Assembly (NCBI RefSeq): GCF_003287275.1
Contig: NZ_QEVW01000026.1
Location: forward strand, 91,393 to 155,392
Length of the DNA stretch: 64,000 nucleotides
Direction: 5' to 3'
Origin: Paenibacillus taichungensis
GTDB lineage: Bacteria; Bacillota; Bacilli; Paenibacillales; Paenibacillaceae
Positions 8,563 to 17,884 of the stretch are shown one piece after another. A program made the translations under genes and the position numbers. Under the pieces are notes generated by a model, which was not told where the DNA came from, ran no database searches, and worked only from the letters and a program-made list of their open reading frames with translations. Numbering within the stretch: position 1 is the stretch's first letter; the number at the start of each line of letters is the position of its first letter.

Positions 8563-9783
8563 TCAGGTTGTTACCCTGTCCTGAGTCGCTTCGGTAGTCC
8601 CCTTCCCTATAAACCAGGCAGCCGTCAATCCGATTGCCAAGACAAATGCAATCATCAGGAACGTCAGCAGATAACTGCCGCTTCGCATGAATTGAATGGA
8701 CAGGATGGGTGCAATACTCGTACCGGCAAACAGGATAAATGTATATACCGATACAGCGATCCCCCTTAACTTACCCCCAAGCTCACCCACCAAAGCAACC
8801 AGTGAAGGAACCGACAAAGCAATGCCTGTCACAAAAAGCAAACTCATCAGGATAAGCAATGGCAAGTTGGTGAAAAAGCCCATACATGCAAGTCCTACTA
8901 CCGCCATTGTAAGTCCTAATCGAAGAACGGAACGCACGCCGAGCCGCTGAGTTAATTTTCCTGCAAAAGGAGAAACGAGCATGCCCAGTATACCTGCTGC
9001 ACGAACGTACAAAATCTGCTGCGCACTTAATCCAAATGCAGGCCCGCTCAAATAACTGCCAAGGACACTATACATGCTGACAAAGGACATCAGCAGAACC
9101 AGAGCCACCACGTAGCTCAACCGTAATTTGGGCTGTTTCAGTACAGTGCCGATCTGCAGAAGAGATTCCCAGATCGAAGAGTCTTTTCCTCGCTTGATCT
9201 CATCCCGCGGCAACAATGACCACACTACCAGCGAAGTCATCAAGTACACTACCGCCAGTATGACAAACAGTGCATTCCATCCATATTGCTGGTTGATTAA
9301 ACTGCTGATGATCTGGCCTACAATACCGGCTACCAGGAATCCGGTACTGATGAATCCAATCGCGGTCACTCTTCGATTCCCCGGATACATCTCCACAGCA
9401 TACGCCAATGCAACCGGAGAAAATGTGGCTGCTGCTGCTCCTTGTATCCCTCTCAGCACAATAATCCAGGCAAATGAATGCACAAGACCTAGTATCAATG
9501 AAATGAACGATAACGTAATCATGCCGATCAAAATCACTTTTTTACGTCCATACTTGTCAGAGATTGCACCATACATTAAACACCCCATTGCAAATCCCAG
9601 CGAAAATATACTGCCAGCTGCCGAGGCCTGAGTTAGAGTTATCCCAAATTGTTCAGCAAACACGGGAATGAGCGGAACTGTAACATATAAACTGGACATG
9701 ACGACCAGTCCGGACCAACACAAAATAATGGTCATGATGAGATAATTTCTGGAGTTAACTCCAGTCTGTATTAATTTTGACAT
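8563..9783 (-). CDS. MFS transporter (DHA1-like drug/metabolite exporter)
   Basis: A 406-residue protein with 12 predicted transmembrane segments. It has the MFS motif A loop ISDKYGRKKV between TM2 and TM3 and RGIQGAAAATFSP in TM4. It is likely a proton-driven exporter in the cytoplasmic membrane. AGAGGTG precedes the ATG. It is directly downstream of a marR gene on the same strand, and both have the same palindrome upstream, so it is probably repressed by that regulator and induced by a toxic ligand. Confidence 0.93.
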   Translation of the reverse strand: MSKLIQTGVNSRNYLIMTIILCWSGLVVMSSLYVTVPLIPVFAEQFGITLTQASAAGSIFSLGFAMGCLMYGAISDKYGRKKVILIGMITLSFISLILGLVHSFAWIIVLRGIQGAAAATFSPVALAYAVEMYPGNRRVTAIGFISTGFLVAGIVGQIISSLINQQYGWNALFVILAVVYLMTSLVVWSLLPRDEIKRGKDSSIWESLLQIGTVLKQPKLRLSYVVALVLLMSFVSMYSVLGSYLSGPAFGLSAQQILYVRAAGILGMLVSPFAGKLTQRLGVRSVLRLGLTMAVVGLACMGFFTNLPLLILMSLLFVTGIALSVPSLVALVGELGGKLRGIAVSVYTFILFAGTSIAPILSIQFMRSGSYLLTFLMIAFVLAIGLTAAWFIGKGTTEATQDRVTT

Positions 9784-9824
9784 CGCACACCTCTATAAAC
9801 TTTAGTATAAATCCTTTTTTATTT

Positions 9825-9847
9825 TAGTTAGATAATCTAATTATATA
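9825..9847. promoter_or_regulatory. MarR operator upstream of the MFS gene
   Basis: A 23-nt segment centred on the palindrome TTAGATAATCTAA (9828-9840), about 40 bp before the MFS start. The whole 23 nt recurs exactly, inverted, at 10433-10455. Confidence 0.75.
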
Positions 9848-9858
9848 TCCAAAAAAAA

Positions 9859-10410
9859 TTATCTTCCCATACCCAGCCTCTTCTCTATGTTTGTATTTAA
9901 TTTCAAAATAACCTTCTCCAGAACACTCCGTTCTTCCGGCTCCAAATCGTCCATAATGGATGCACAGGTGGACCAGAACGAAGGTAACACCTTCTCTACT
10001 AATACTTTACCTTCCGGTGAGATGCGTACATGAACACTGCGACGATCCCGGGCACTTGATTCCCGGATAATCCAACTCCGCTTCTCCAGCCAATCCAGCA
10101 TCGCTGTGACGGACGCCCTCCTGATGCCGAGACGCTCTGCCAATGCCGATGGCGTAACTTGTGTGTGCCCCTCGTGCAGGGTTAAGAGTAGCAGCAGATC
10201 AAACTTGCTCTCGGTAATATCATACTGAGCCAGATTCAAATCCATGACGTCCAGAATGTTATCACCCAACCAAAGCGAGAGTAAACCGATATAGGCTGAC
10301 TTTTGATCTGTACTTTTTGTCGCCGTCTTTTGCATCAATTCTACATATGGTCCAGGCCCTAACTTTGGGAGCGGTTCTGTTGTATGTTCCCTGATATTTT
10401 TTTCTTTCAT
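9859..10410 (-). CDS. MarR-family transcriptional regulator
   Basis: A 183-residue winged-helix regulator. The DNA-binding part is read in TPSALAERLGIRRASVTAMLDWLEKRSWI, and the wing in SARDRRSVHVRISPEG. It is longer than a minimal MarR by an N-terminal extension of about 45 residues. The ATG at 10410 is preferred to the in-frame TTG at 10425 because GCAGGTG lies 6 nt before it. It sits upstream of the MFS exporter, and the shared palindrome implies autoregulation and control of the exporter. Confidence 0.93.
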   Translation of the reverse strand: MKEKNIREHTTEPLPKLGPGPYVELMQKTATKSTDQKSAYIGLLSLWLGDNILDVMDLNLAQYDITESKFDLLLLLTLHEGHTQVTPSALAERLGIRRASVTAMLDWLEKRSWIIRESSARDRRSVHVRISPEGKVLVEKVLPSFWSTCASIMDDLEPEERSVLEKVILKLNTNIEKRLGMGR

Positions 10411-10432
10411 CGTTGCACCTGCCAATATCCAT

Positions 10433-10455
10433 TATATAATTAGATTATCTAACTA
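10433..10455. promoter_or_regulatory. MarR operator upstream of the marR gene
   Basis: The inverted, identical copy of the 23-nt segment at 9825-9847, with the palindrome TTAGATTATCTAA at 10440-10452, 23 bp before the marR start. Confidence 0.75.
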
Positions 10456-10532
10456 GAATTGATTTTATCCCAATTCTCAAAAATATACAAGTTTAAACTG
10501 GTTCCGTTAATCAAAACAGATCTATCCAATGC

Positions 10533-10558
10533 AAAAGAGCACGCCACATCGTGGCGTA
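10533..10558 (-). terminator. Intrinsic terminator of the AlaX-like gene
   Basis: ACGCCAC and GTGGCGT pair around a 3-nt loop, followed by a short CTCTTTTG tail on the minus strand, 50 bp after the stop codon. Confidence 0.65.
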
Positions 10559-10607
10559 CTGGCTTTGCATTGCATTTCATCGCTATTTCTAGCTGTGAAG
10601 CCGTAGA

Positions 10608-11786
10608 TTAATGATGTCCCAATTGGTCCTTCGTAAATTCATAAAATGCGAGCGCATCTTCGCTGCTGGCAAAACCCGCCTGAGCCATCTTGTCGCTGCC
10701 GCCACCTTTGCCCTGGTAGGCTCCGAGATTGCCCTTGAAGAAAGGTCCACAAGCCCACTCCGGCGGCTGCCCGTTCTGCGCCAATACAACTTTGGCCTCC
10801 GAGATGCTCGCAAAGAGTACAAGTCCCTCATGTTCTGATGTCAACTTGGTCGCCAGACTCTGCATATCCTTGAGCGATTTGTCCTCAAAGATTTGAGCAA
10901 CGACAAGCCCTTCCCGTGCAGATAAAAGCTCTTGCGCATAATAAGCGTCATTGGAAGATTTCACAGCGTTCAGCTCTGCTTGCAGCTGCTTTTGTTCTGC
11001 TTCCATTTTGTCGATCCGATCCGCAAGCTCTTCCCGGCTGGTCTTCAATTTGGCTGTAATTCCGGTCAGCACGCTTTGCGCGGCATTGAACTCATTCAGT
11101 GCTCGGTATCCGCATTTAAAATAAATCCGGGTACCACCCTTCACTTTCTCGGTTTTCAACAGTTTAATAATTCCGATCTCTCCTGTGGCTGACACATGTG
11201 TCCCACCACAAGCGTTATATTCCACACCCTCCATCTCCACGATGCGAATATCTTCAGTTACGGAAGGCTGCTTCACCAGCGGCAGACGGGCCGCTTCTTC
11301 CGCTGTGACCCAGGAACTGCTGATTCGTGCATTCCGGTAAATCTGCTGATTGACCTCCATTTCAATTGCAGCCAGTTGGTTCGCTCCCAGTTCAGCTGCG
11401 GCCACATCAATCGTGATGTAATCTGTCCCCAGATGAAAACTGAGCGTCATCGCATCTGCCAGCTTCAGCGTAATAGCCGACAGCAAATGCTGCCCACTAT
11501 GCTGCTGCATATGATCGAATCTGCGCTGCCAATCGATGTGGCAATCCACGTCATTCTGCTCCGGGGCACGCTCCAGCTTGTGCAACACCTCGCCATCTTC
11601 ACTAATCACATCCAACACATCAATGCCGCCGATTTGCCCCAGATCACAAGGCTGTCCACCCCCATGTGGATAAAAAGCCGTCTCCGCCAGCGTGACATAT
11701 ATACCGTCTTCCTTGTCCACTCTGCCTGTAATTTGTGTATGCCACTCCCGTGTGTACGCGGAGTCATAATAGATTTTTTGCGTCAT
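10608..11786 (-). CDS. AlaX-type alanyl-tRNA editing protein
   Basis: A 392-residue free-standing editing protein, the long AlaX type. Residues 1-240 correspond to the editing region of alanyl-tRNA synthetase, with the zinc ligands HSGQH (H96, H100) and CGGTH (C193, H197). A coiled-coil region follows at about 240-280, then a C-terminal DHHA1 domain with KGGGSDKMAQAG. It hydrolyses mischarged Ser- or Gly-tRNA(Ala) in the cytoplasm. The aminoacylation domain is absent, so it is not a synthetase. It stands alone between terminators. Confidence 0.92.
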   Translation of the reverse strand: MTQKIYYDSAYTREWHTQITGRVDKEDGIYVTLAETAFYPHGGGQPCDLGQIGGIDVLDVISEDGEVLHKLERAPEQNDVDCHIDWQRRFDHMQQHSGQHLLSAITLKLADAMTLSFHLGTDYITIDVAAAELGANQLAAIEMEVNQQIYRNARISSSWVTAEEAARLPLVKQPSVTEDIRIVEMEGVEYNACGGTHVSATGEIGIIKLLKTEKVKGGTRIYFKCGYRALNEFNAAQSVLTGITAKLKTSREELADRIDKMEAEQKQLQAELNAVKSSNDAYYAQELLSAREGLVVAQIFEDKSLKDMQSLATKLTSEHEGLVLFASISEAKVVLAQNGQPPEWACGPFFKGNLGAYQGKGGGSDKMAQAGFASSEDALAFYEFTKDQLGHH

Positions 11787-11895
11787 CGAATCATCCCGAT
11801 CCCTTCTCGTTCAAATGGCTGTCCATACTCTCCAGATTACACTATCTGGAACAGCCAAGCCAAATTCCTGCCCCACATCATCGCTTTCCATATCA

Positions 11896-11932
11896 AAAAG
11901 ACCGCTCTGTAAGCCAAGCTACAGAGCGGTCT
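11896..11932. terminator. Strong 13-bp hairpin terminator
   Basis: AGACCGCTCTGTA pairs exactly with TACAGAGCGGTCT around 8 nt, followed on the minus strand by TTTTGATATGG. It is the first terminator after the gldA-dhaKL operon, about 300 bp past its last stop, and lies just upstream of the AlaX gene. Confidence 0.75.
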
Positions 11933-12042
11933 ACTTACTTATATCCACTATCCACATTTAATGAAACGTTGGATATGGTTTGTACCTATGATTACACCAA
12001 AACGAGATGCAGTCATATTAATCTGGTATAGACACAAGAGCG

Positions 12043-12160
12043 AAACAGACAGAAATGACCTGAAGAAGCGGAGCGTGCTCCTTTATCACCGGATTTCTCC
12101 CTTCAGAGGGAAATCATTGAAATCCGGGGGTAAGAGAGATCGAAAGGTTTTCTGTCTGTG
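12043..12160. repeat. Structured intergenic element, copy 1
   Basis: Outer arms ACAGACAGAAA (12045-12055) and TTTCTGTCTGT (12149-12159) pair exactly. Inside, GGAGC/GCTCC, CCGGATTTC/GAAATCCGG and TCCC/GGGA form further stems, so the whole 115 nt can fold as a branched structure. It lies in the 447-bp gap after the dihydroxyacetone kinase gene and contains no reading frame. It shares words with 17741-17860 (CAGAAA, CTGAA.AAGCG.AGC, GATCGAAAGG/GATTGGAAGG, TTCTGTC) in the same order. Confidence 0.55.
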
Positions 12161-12233
12161 TAGTTCCTGAGTGTCTAAATCACGTATGGTCTGCAATCGG
12201 AGTGGCCAAGTGTAATCTCGTTGCACTCCATAT

Positions 12234-14003
12234 TTATTTCATTGACTCGGATAGCTCTGTGAAAATAACACCCAGCGCATAGGCTCCAGCATCAGGGTAT
12301 CCCAGACTCCGATCACCCACAGCGCCCGCGCGGCCCATACGTGCCACGATGTCTTCGGTTTTCTTCGCACCTTCCACTGCCGCTTCGGCACCTTTGGCAA
12401 ACGCTGTTTTGAAGTCATCTCCAGACTTCGCACTTTGCGTCCATGCGTCTGCACAAGGGACAAGTGCATCAATTAATGTCTTGTCACCTACAACGGCACC
12501 ACGTCCGAAGGAACGTTCGCCAGTAGATTGAATCCCTTGTACTGCCGCCTGCATCATATCAGCGAACTCTGCAACGTTCAATTGCTGCTTGTCACCAACG
12601 GCTTTGCCTGCTGCCCGGAATGCCGAACCCCAGATTGGGCCGGATGCACCGCCGCAGTATTCCATAATGATAAGAGAGCATGCATCGAGGAATGAACCGA
12701 TATTCTTTTTCTCTTCATTCACGATATGGTTCCATTCGCGCTTGAGCTGTCTAAAGCCCTTCGCTACGCTCATGCCAAAGTCGCCGTCACCTGCATGGGA
12801 ATCCAGTTCACAGAATGGTACTTCGTTCTTGATAATGATCTCACTCATCTTATCGATCAGGTAGACGATATTATCCAGGGAGAATTGATTGTTGCTGATT
12901 ACCGCAGAAGATGTCGGTGTCTCCACTTCATAGGATACTGGCGCATCTTCAGTTACAACTGCTTCCAACGCTTCCGAATAGGCCACTTGTGCTACTGGAG
13001 GACCAGACACTTTGAAAGCAGGTGCATCACTTTCCTTAAACAGCAACGTTTTCAGTTCATCGTCCAGTTTCAGGATAGTTACCGATGCGCCTGCCATATC
13101 GATGCTCGTCATGTAATTGCCAACAAAAGTAGTGGCTACACCCAGCCCTGAACGCTGTGCCAGCTCACGCTGAACCGAGTTGTTGAGCAGATAGAGCTCC
13201 TGTAAAGGTGTCGCACCAAATCCATTTACAAGCACAGCAATCTCGGCGGATGCATCGTTATCCAGCTTCATGTCAGCAAGCAGTGCTTCAACCATGCGTC
13301 CTGCAAGCTCATCGGCAGATACCAATTTCTCGCGGCGAATGCCTGGCTCACCATGAATTCCCACACCGAATTCCATCTCATCTTCAGCGATTTCAAATGT
13401 CGGTGTTCCTTTGGCAGGCACGGTACAGGAAGTGAACCCAAATCCGATGCTGCGAACGTTCTGGGCTGCTTTCTCAGCAACAGTTTTCACCTCTGCCAGA
13501 CTGCGGCCTTCTTCGGCTGCAGCTCCAGCGATTTTGTGCACCAGTACCGTTCCGGCAACGCCGCGGCGTCCTACCGTATACAGACTGTCTTGAACAGCAA
13601 TGTCATCCTCAACCCGTACATATTGCACGTCAATGCCATCTTCCTCGGCAAGATGGGCCGCGTTCTTGAAGTTCATCATGTCGCCGCTGTAGTTTTTAAT
13701 GATTAGCAGCGTGCCCTTCTTGCTAGCTGTGGCCTTGATCGCCTGGTATACCTGAATCTGGGAAGGGGATGCGAATACATCTCCACAGACCGCAGCATCC
13801 AACATGCCTCTACCCACATAACCCGCATGAGCCGGTTCGTGTCCACTACCGCCTCCGCTGATGAGGCTGACTTTATCCCCGTTAATCTCTCTGCGTTTAA
13901 TGACCTTATATTTTTTCAAAAATTCAAGCTCCGGGTGCGCCAGCGCAATCCCGTTGCACATTTCCATGACAACATTTTCAGCCTGATTGATAATTTTCTT
14001 CAT
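12234..14003 (-). CDS. Fused dihydroxyacetone kinase (DhaK-DhaL)
   Basis: A 589-residue ATP-dependent type enzyme that phosphorylates dihydroxyacetone to DHAP in the cytoplasm. The DhaK part (about 1-335) has SGGGSGHEPAH and the substrate-binding His at H217 (GIHGEPG). The DhaL part (about 370-589) has the Mg-ATP site DSHAGDGDFG with D401, D406 and D408, and GGASGPIWG. No DhaM phosphotransferase subunit is adjacent, consistent with ATP as donor. The start overlaps the gldA stop by 4 nt, so the two are coupled: GldA makes dihydroxyacetone from glycerol and this enzyme commits it to glycolysis. Confidence 0.95.
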   Translation of the reverse strand: MKKIINQAENVVMEMCNGIALAHPELEFLKKYKVIKRREINGDKVSLISGGGSGHEPAHAGYVGRGMLDAAVCGDVFASPSQIQVYQAIKATASKKGTLLIIKNYSGDMMNFKNAAHLAEEDGIDVQYVRVEDDIAVQDSLYTVGRRGVAGTVLVHKIAGAAAEEGRSLAEVKTVAEKAAQNVRSIGFGFTSCTVPAKGTPTFEIAEDEMEFGVGIHGEPGIRREKLVSADELAGRMVEALLADMKLDNDASAEIAVLVNGFGATPLQELYLLNNSVQRELAQRSGLGVATTFVGNYMTSIDMAGASVTILKLDDELKTLLFKESDAPAFKVSGPPVAQVAYSEALEAVVTEDAPVSYEVETPTSSAVISNNQFSLDNIVYLIDKMSEIIIKNEVPFCELDSHAGDGDFGMSVAKGFRQLKREWNHIVNEEKKNIGSFLDACSLIIMEYCGGASGPIWGSAFRAAGKAVGDKQQLNVAEFADMMQAAVQGIQSTGERSFGRGAVVGDKTLIDALVPCADAWTQSAKSGDDFKTAFAKGAEAAVEGAKKTEDIVARMGRAGAVGDRSLGYPDAGAYALGVIFTELSESMK

Positions 14004-15145
14004 GATTTCGCCTCCCGGCGAGCTGCTTTGTAGTCCCGTCCCATACGATCAGCCGCCGCAATGGCAGCAGCCACTTCAGGAACCGTAATCGGGAACGCCA
14101 TGGCGTGAATGGATTCTTCCGGAATACATGCGATCTCGGCCACCTTCAACAACTCTTCCTGACTAATGGTATCTACACCGATATCCGCCAAGCTTACAGG
14201 CAGTCCCACTGCGAGACAGAAGTCCATGACTTCATGCAGCTCTTCGGTTGGTGCATTTTCAAGGACGAGTTGTGCAATTGTACCGAATGATACTTTTTCA
14301 CCGTGGAAGAAGTGATGTGTACCCTCCAGAACAGTCAACCCATTGTGGATCGCATGGGCTGCAGCCAGACCACCACTTTCGAATCCAAGACCAGACAACA
14401 GAATGTTGGTCTCAACGATGTTTTCCAGCGCTTGAGTCACGACGTTGCTGTCACTGGCTACTTTCGCTTTTACTCCATCAGTCAGCAGCATTTCATAACA
14501 AAGTTTTGCAAGAGCAAGTGCTGCATTGGTACCTACCGCAGATGGCGTGTATCCTTCACGGGAACCCATCGGCAAACTTGCGTTTACACGGGAATAGGAT
14601 TTTGCAGTAGCTCTAGCTTCGAAGTACGTAGACAATGCATCACCCATACCCGATACGAGGAAACGTGTTGGTGCGTTTGCGATAACTGTTGTGTCCACGA
14701 GGACAACACTTGGGCTTTGTTTGAAATAAGCATAGTCATCAAAAGCACCTTCCGGCGTGTACAACACAGCTGAGTGACTTGTTGGCGCATCCGTTGCTGC
14801 GATGGTAGGACAGATGATTAGTGCTTCACCTTCTGCCACACATTTTGCTGCATCGATCGCTTTACCGCCACCGAGACCAATTGTACATGTGCATCCTTTT
14901 TCTTTCGCAATTTCCTGGAGACGAGCGACTTCCTCGCGGGAACATTCTCCTTTAAAACCGCTTTCAACAAATGTAATATTGAATTTTTGTGACGTTGCAT
15001 CAAGCTTCGCCTTTACACGCTGTACATCATCTGGATGTGCGATCAGCAATGCAGATTCACCAAAGGATTTCACAAAGTAACCGAGGTTTAATAACTCGTC
15101 TTCGCCTTGCACGTATTTCGTTGGACTAATAAATGCTTTTCTCAT
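14000..15145 (-). CDS. gldA: Glycerol dehydrogenase
   Basis: A 381-residue iron-type (group III) alcohol dehydrogenase, NAD-dependent, converting glycerol to dihydroxyacetone. It has GLGGGKAID for nucleotide binding and the metal ligands D169 (GMGDALS), H264 (AAHAIH) and H281 (HGEKVSFG), all conserved as in characterised Bacillus GldA enzymes. It is first in the gldA-dhaKL operon, with a CCTCCTAAGG-complement ribosome site about 10 nt before the ATG. A PocR/AraC regulator is divergent, 369 bp away. Confidence 0.95.
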   Translation of the reverse strand: MRKAFISPTKYVQGEDELLNLGYFVKSFGESALLIAHPDDVQRVKAKLDATSQKFNITFVESGFKGECSREEVARLQEIAKEKGCTCTIGLGGGKAIDAAKCVAEGEALIICPTIAATDAPTSHSAVLYTPEGAFDDYAYFKQSPSVVLVDTTVIANAPTRFLVSGMGDALSTYFEARATAKSYSRVNASLPMGSREGYTPSAVGTNAALALAKLCYEMLLTDGVKAKVASDSNVVTQALENIVETNILLSGLGFESGGLAAAHAIHNGLTVLEGTHHFFHGEKVSFGTIAQLVLENAPTEELHEVMDFCLAVGLPVSLADIGVDTISQEELLKVAEIACIPEESIHAMAFPITVPEVAAAIAAADRMGRDYKAARREAKS

Positions 15146-15514
15146 AATGATATAGACCCTCCTAAGGATGATATAAGTTAAGTTTGTTTACTGCATCAAT
15201 TACCTGCATACCTTTAACAAGGCTACCTGATGTAATTCTTGGATGAACTTATACATTCAATTTTAAATGCTCACAATTAACCTAAATATATACCATGCAT
15301 GTGAGGTTTACAGTGGACTTTGATAACAAATAATTATAATTTGCAATCGTAATTTTTTGCTTTTCAACGGAATCATGGTATCTTATTGTCATGCGATGGG
15401 TTAATTTTGACATCATCTATACATTACCCGTCATTAACTCATCTTAATATGTACAACTTGCTAACTTTTAACGAACGAAATCATTCATCAGGTTAGCTAT
15501 GGAGGGTTCCACCC
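15146..15514. other. Divergent control region of gldA and the PocR/AraC gene
   Basis: No gene fits here. The segment is AT-rich. A possible plus-strand promoter is TTGCTT with TATCTT 16 nt downstream (near 15357-15384). No catabolite-control (cre) palindrome could be made out by eye. It is the expected site for binding by the AraC-type regulator. Confidence 0.4.
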
Positions 15515-16546
15515 ATGATTAAAGAATATCTGCATATTAATAAAATTCTCGACCTGAATAAATGGAAGCGTCTACAGGATTCACTGGCTACCGTAACCAA
15601 GCTGGCTATTCTAACCGTTGACTATAAAGGCATTCCCGTGACCAGCCATAGCAGTTGTCAGGCCTTTTGCCAAAATGTTCGCAAAAATCCCGAACTGCTC
15701 CCCTACTGCCAAAAATGTGATTCCCGCGGTGGGCTGGAAGCGGTTCGATTGAATGAGCCTTATGTTTACTTGTGTCATTTCAATATCGTGGATATCGCAA
15801 TTCCCATCACGATCGACGGGAAATATATTGGTGCCGTAATGGCAGGACAGGTGAAGCTCGCTGACCCGGAGAAAGGGACGGAACTGGAACAGATCGTCAC
15901 ATCCAAGAACGTACCTATGCATGCTGCGAAGCTAAAGGAATTACAGGAAGACTATGACCAACTGCCTGTCATGACCTACGAAGAAGTTGTGAAAATTTCC
16001 AACATGCTTTCTTTACTCTGTAATTACATCGTGGAGGAAGCGCTGAACAAAAATTTGCTGGTGGAAATGTTCGAGAAAGCTTCGGGTCATCAGGAGTCTC
16101 TGAATCTGTCCACTATTCTGCCTGGATACTCTATCCGTAACATTGAGTCGATCAAAAAAGAAATGACCAATGCGATTGCGGATGCCTATCTTAAAAACAG
16201 TCCAAGTGATACAGAGAGCTCCAGCCCGGTGCTTCAACCTGCTTTTGAATATATTCACAGTCACAAGAGTGAGCAAGTCTCGCTTAAACAAATGGCCGAT
16301 CTGTGCCACCTGAGTCCAAGTTATTTCAGCAGGCTGTTTGCCAAGGAAACGGGTGAAAACTTCACGACTTATATTGCTCGACTCAAAATCAAATGGGCCA
16401 AGCAACTGCTTGAAGTTACGGACATGCCCGTGTCACAGATCAGTGATGAACTGGGGTTCAATGAATCGGGGTATTTTATCAAAATATTCAAAAAATTCGA
16501 GGAGATTACGCCAGCCCTCTATCGCAAATACATGCAGGAACAATGA
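15515..16546 (+). CDS. PocR-domain AraC-family regulator
   Basis: A 343-residue regulator. Residues about 8-180 form a PocR sensory domain with five Cys (C48, C52, C65, C68, C87) arranged as in this ligand- or metal-sensing family; a central region follows; the C-terminal AraC double helix-turn-helix covers about 240-343 (SLKQMADLCHLSPSYFSRLF). PocR itself activates propanediol/cobalamin genes in Salmonella, and related proteins govern glycerol or propanediol use. Its divergence from gldA-dhaKL makes it their likely activator. GGAGGG precedes the ATG. Confidence 0.9.
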   Translation: MIKEYLHINKILDLNKWKRLQDSLATVTKLAILTVDYKGIPVTSHSSCQAFCQNVRKNPELLPYCQKCDSRGGLEAVRLNEPYVYLCHFNIVDIAIPITIDGKYIGAVMAGQVKLADPEKGTELEQIVTSKNVPMHAAKLKELQEDYDQLPVMTYEEVVKISNMLSLLCNYIVEEALNKNLLVEMFEKASGHQESLNLSTILPGYSIRNIESIKKEMTNAIADAYLKNSPSDTESSSPVLQPAFEYIHSHKSEQVSLKQMADLCHLSPSYFSRLFAKETGENFTTYIARLKIKWAKQLLEVTDMPVSQISDELGFNESGYFIKIFKKFEEITPALYRKYMQEQ

Positions 16547-16686
16547 GCAAGCCTAACTATATGTTTTTGTTAGAAGAGAAAATCGAGTGATATCTTTTTC
16601 ATATCAAAGATGGGCTTAAAAGATATTTCACCTATTAATCTGCCATTGCTACAATGGAGTCCAGATTACTTAGGGAGGCGTCACGA

Positions 16687-17676
16687 ATGGAATATCGCAA
16701 ATTGGGAAACAGCGGTCTAACCGTCAGTGAGATTTCACTGGGCAACTGGATTACACATGGAGCACAAGTGGATGATGGAACCGCAAAAGCCTGTGTCCGG
16801 GCTGCATTGGATGCTGGCATCACGACATTTGATACGGCAGACGTCTATTCCAACACCAAGGCAGAAACTGTATTAGGACATGCTCTAAAGGATATCCGAA
16901 GAGAAAGTATTGAACTATGCACCAAAGTCTGTCATCCAACCGGCTCAGGTCGCAACGACAGAGGACTTTCCCGCAAACATATCATGGAGGCCTGCAACGC
17001 TTCATTGCAAAGGTTGCAAACCGATTATATCGATGTCTATTATGCTCACCGTTATGATCCAAATACGCCGCTGGAGGAAACATTCCTTGCGTTTGCCGAT
17101 CTGGTTCGTCAGGGCAAAGTTCACTATATTGGAGTTAGCGAATGGACTGCGGCTCAGATTGAAGAAGGTTCCGCATTAGCTAAAGAGCTTCGCGTGCCTT
17201 TTATTGCGAGCCAACCACAGTATTCGATGTTATGGCGGGTTATTGAGGAGAAAGTTGTGCCAGCAAGTACACAAGCAGGTCTTGGCCACATTACATGGTC
17301 TCCCCTGGCTCAGGGCATACTATCTGGTAAATATCTTCCGCACGAAGCGCTGCCAGCCGGATCACGTGCAGCGGCCGAGGCTGGAGCACCCTTTTTCAAC
17401 AATCTGGCTGGTCGGTGGTTACGGGACGATGTTCTGACTGCTGTGCAGCAGCTTGTTCCATTGGCGAAAGAGATCGGGCTGACACTCCCTCAACTCGCCA
17501 TTGCCTGGGTTCTTCAGCATCCGTATGTGTCATCCGTCATTATTGGTGCATCCCGTCCTGAGCAAGTCCTTGAGAATGTAAAAGCCTCTGGTGTTCAACT
17601 CGATCGGGACACCCTGTCCCGCATTGATGAAATATTTGGTGAGTGGATTGAGAGAGACCCTGCACGGACCGGTTAG
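16687..17676 (+). CDS. Aldo/keto reductase
   Basis: A 329-residue TIM-barrel oxidoreductase similar to the potassium-channel beta-subunit group (YhdN/YccK-like). Catalytic residues are visible: D and Y in FDTADVYSN, K in ELCTKVCHP and H in YYAHRYD. The C-terminal NADPH-binding part includes IIGASRPEQVLENV. The ATG at 16687 follows GGGAGG at 8 nt, so the 11 upstream codons of the longer frame were excluded. It converges with a LysR gene. The natural carbonyl substrate is unknown. Confidence 0.93.
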   Translation: MEYRKLGNSGLTVSEISLGNWITHGAQVDDGTAKACVRAALDAGITTFDTADVYSNTKAETVLGHALKDIRRESIELCTKVCHPTGSGRNDRGLSRKHIMEACNASLQRLQTDYIDVYYAHRYDPNTPLEETFLAFADLVRQGKVHYIGVSEWTAAQIEEGSALAKELRVPFIASQPQYSMLWRVIEEKVVPASTQAGLGHITWSPLAQGILSGKYLPHEALPAGSRAAAEAGAPFFNNLAGRWLRDDVLTAVQQLVPLAKEIGLTLPQLAIAWVLQHPYVSSVIIGASRPEQVLENVKASGVQLDRDTLSRIDEIFGEWIERDPARTG

Positions 17677-17740
17677 TCGCTCTTTTTTCAACTACCTTCA
17701 ACTACTTTAAACATACTATATAAGTTGAACTAATCGTTTA

Positions 17741-17860
17741 CACGAAAACGGAGAGGGCAGAAAAAAACTGAAAAAGCGAAGCTACAAGCTTTCTACAAGA
17801 AAGCTGCATCGGAAGCATACGCTTATCTCCAGATTTTCCGATTGGAAGGTTGTTCTGTCA
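17741..17860. repeat. Structured intergenic element, copy 2
   Basis: A noncoding stretch between two convergent genes that shares ordered words with 12043-12160: a CAGAAA start, CTGAAAAAGCGAAGC, and the end GATTGGAAGGTTGTTCTGTC. It has its own internal hairpin, GCTTTCT/AGAAAGC. Divergence is substantial in the middle, where the stem sequence differs but a stem is kept. Confidence 0.45.
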
Positions 17861-17884
17861 TCGTAGTGCAAGTGTACATCATTT

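Noticed and set aside
16587..16631. Inverted repeat GTGATATC... upstream of the aldo/keto reductase
   Set aside because: Imperfect arms and no T tract; AT-rich sequence makes chance pairing likely.
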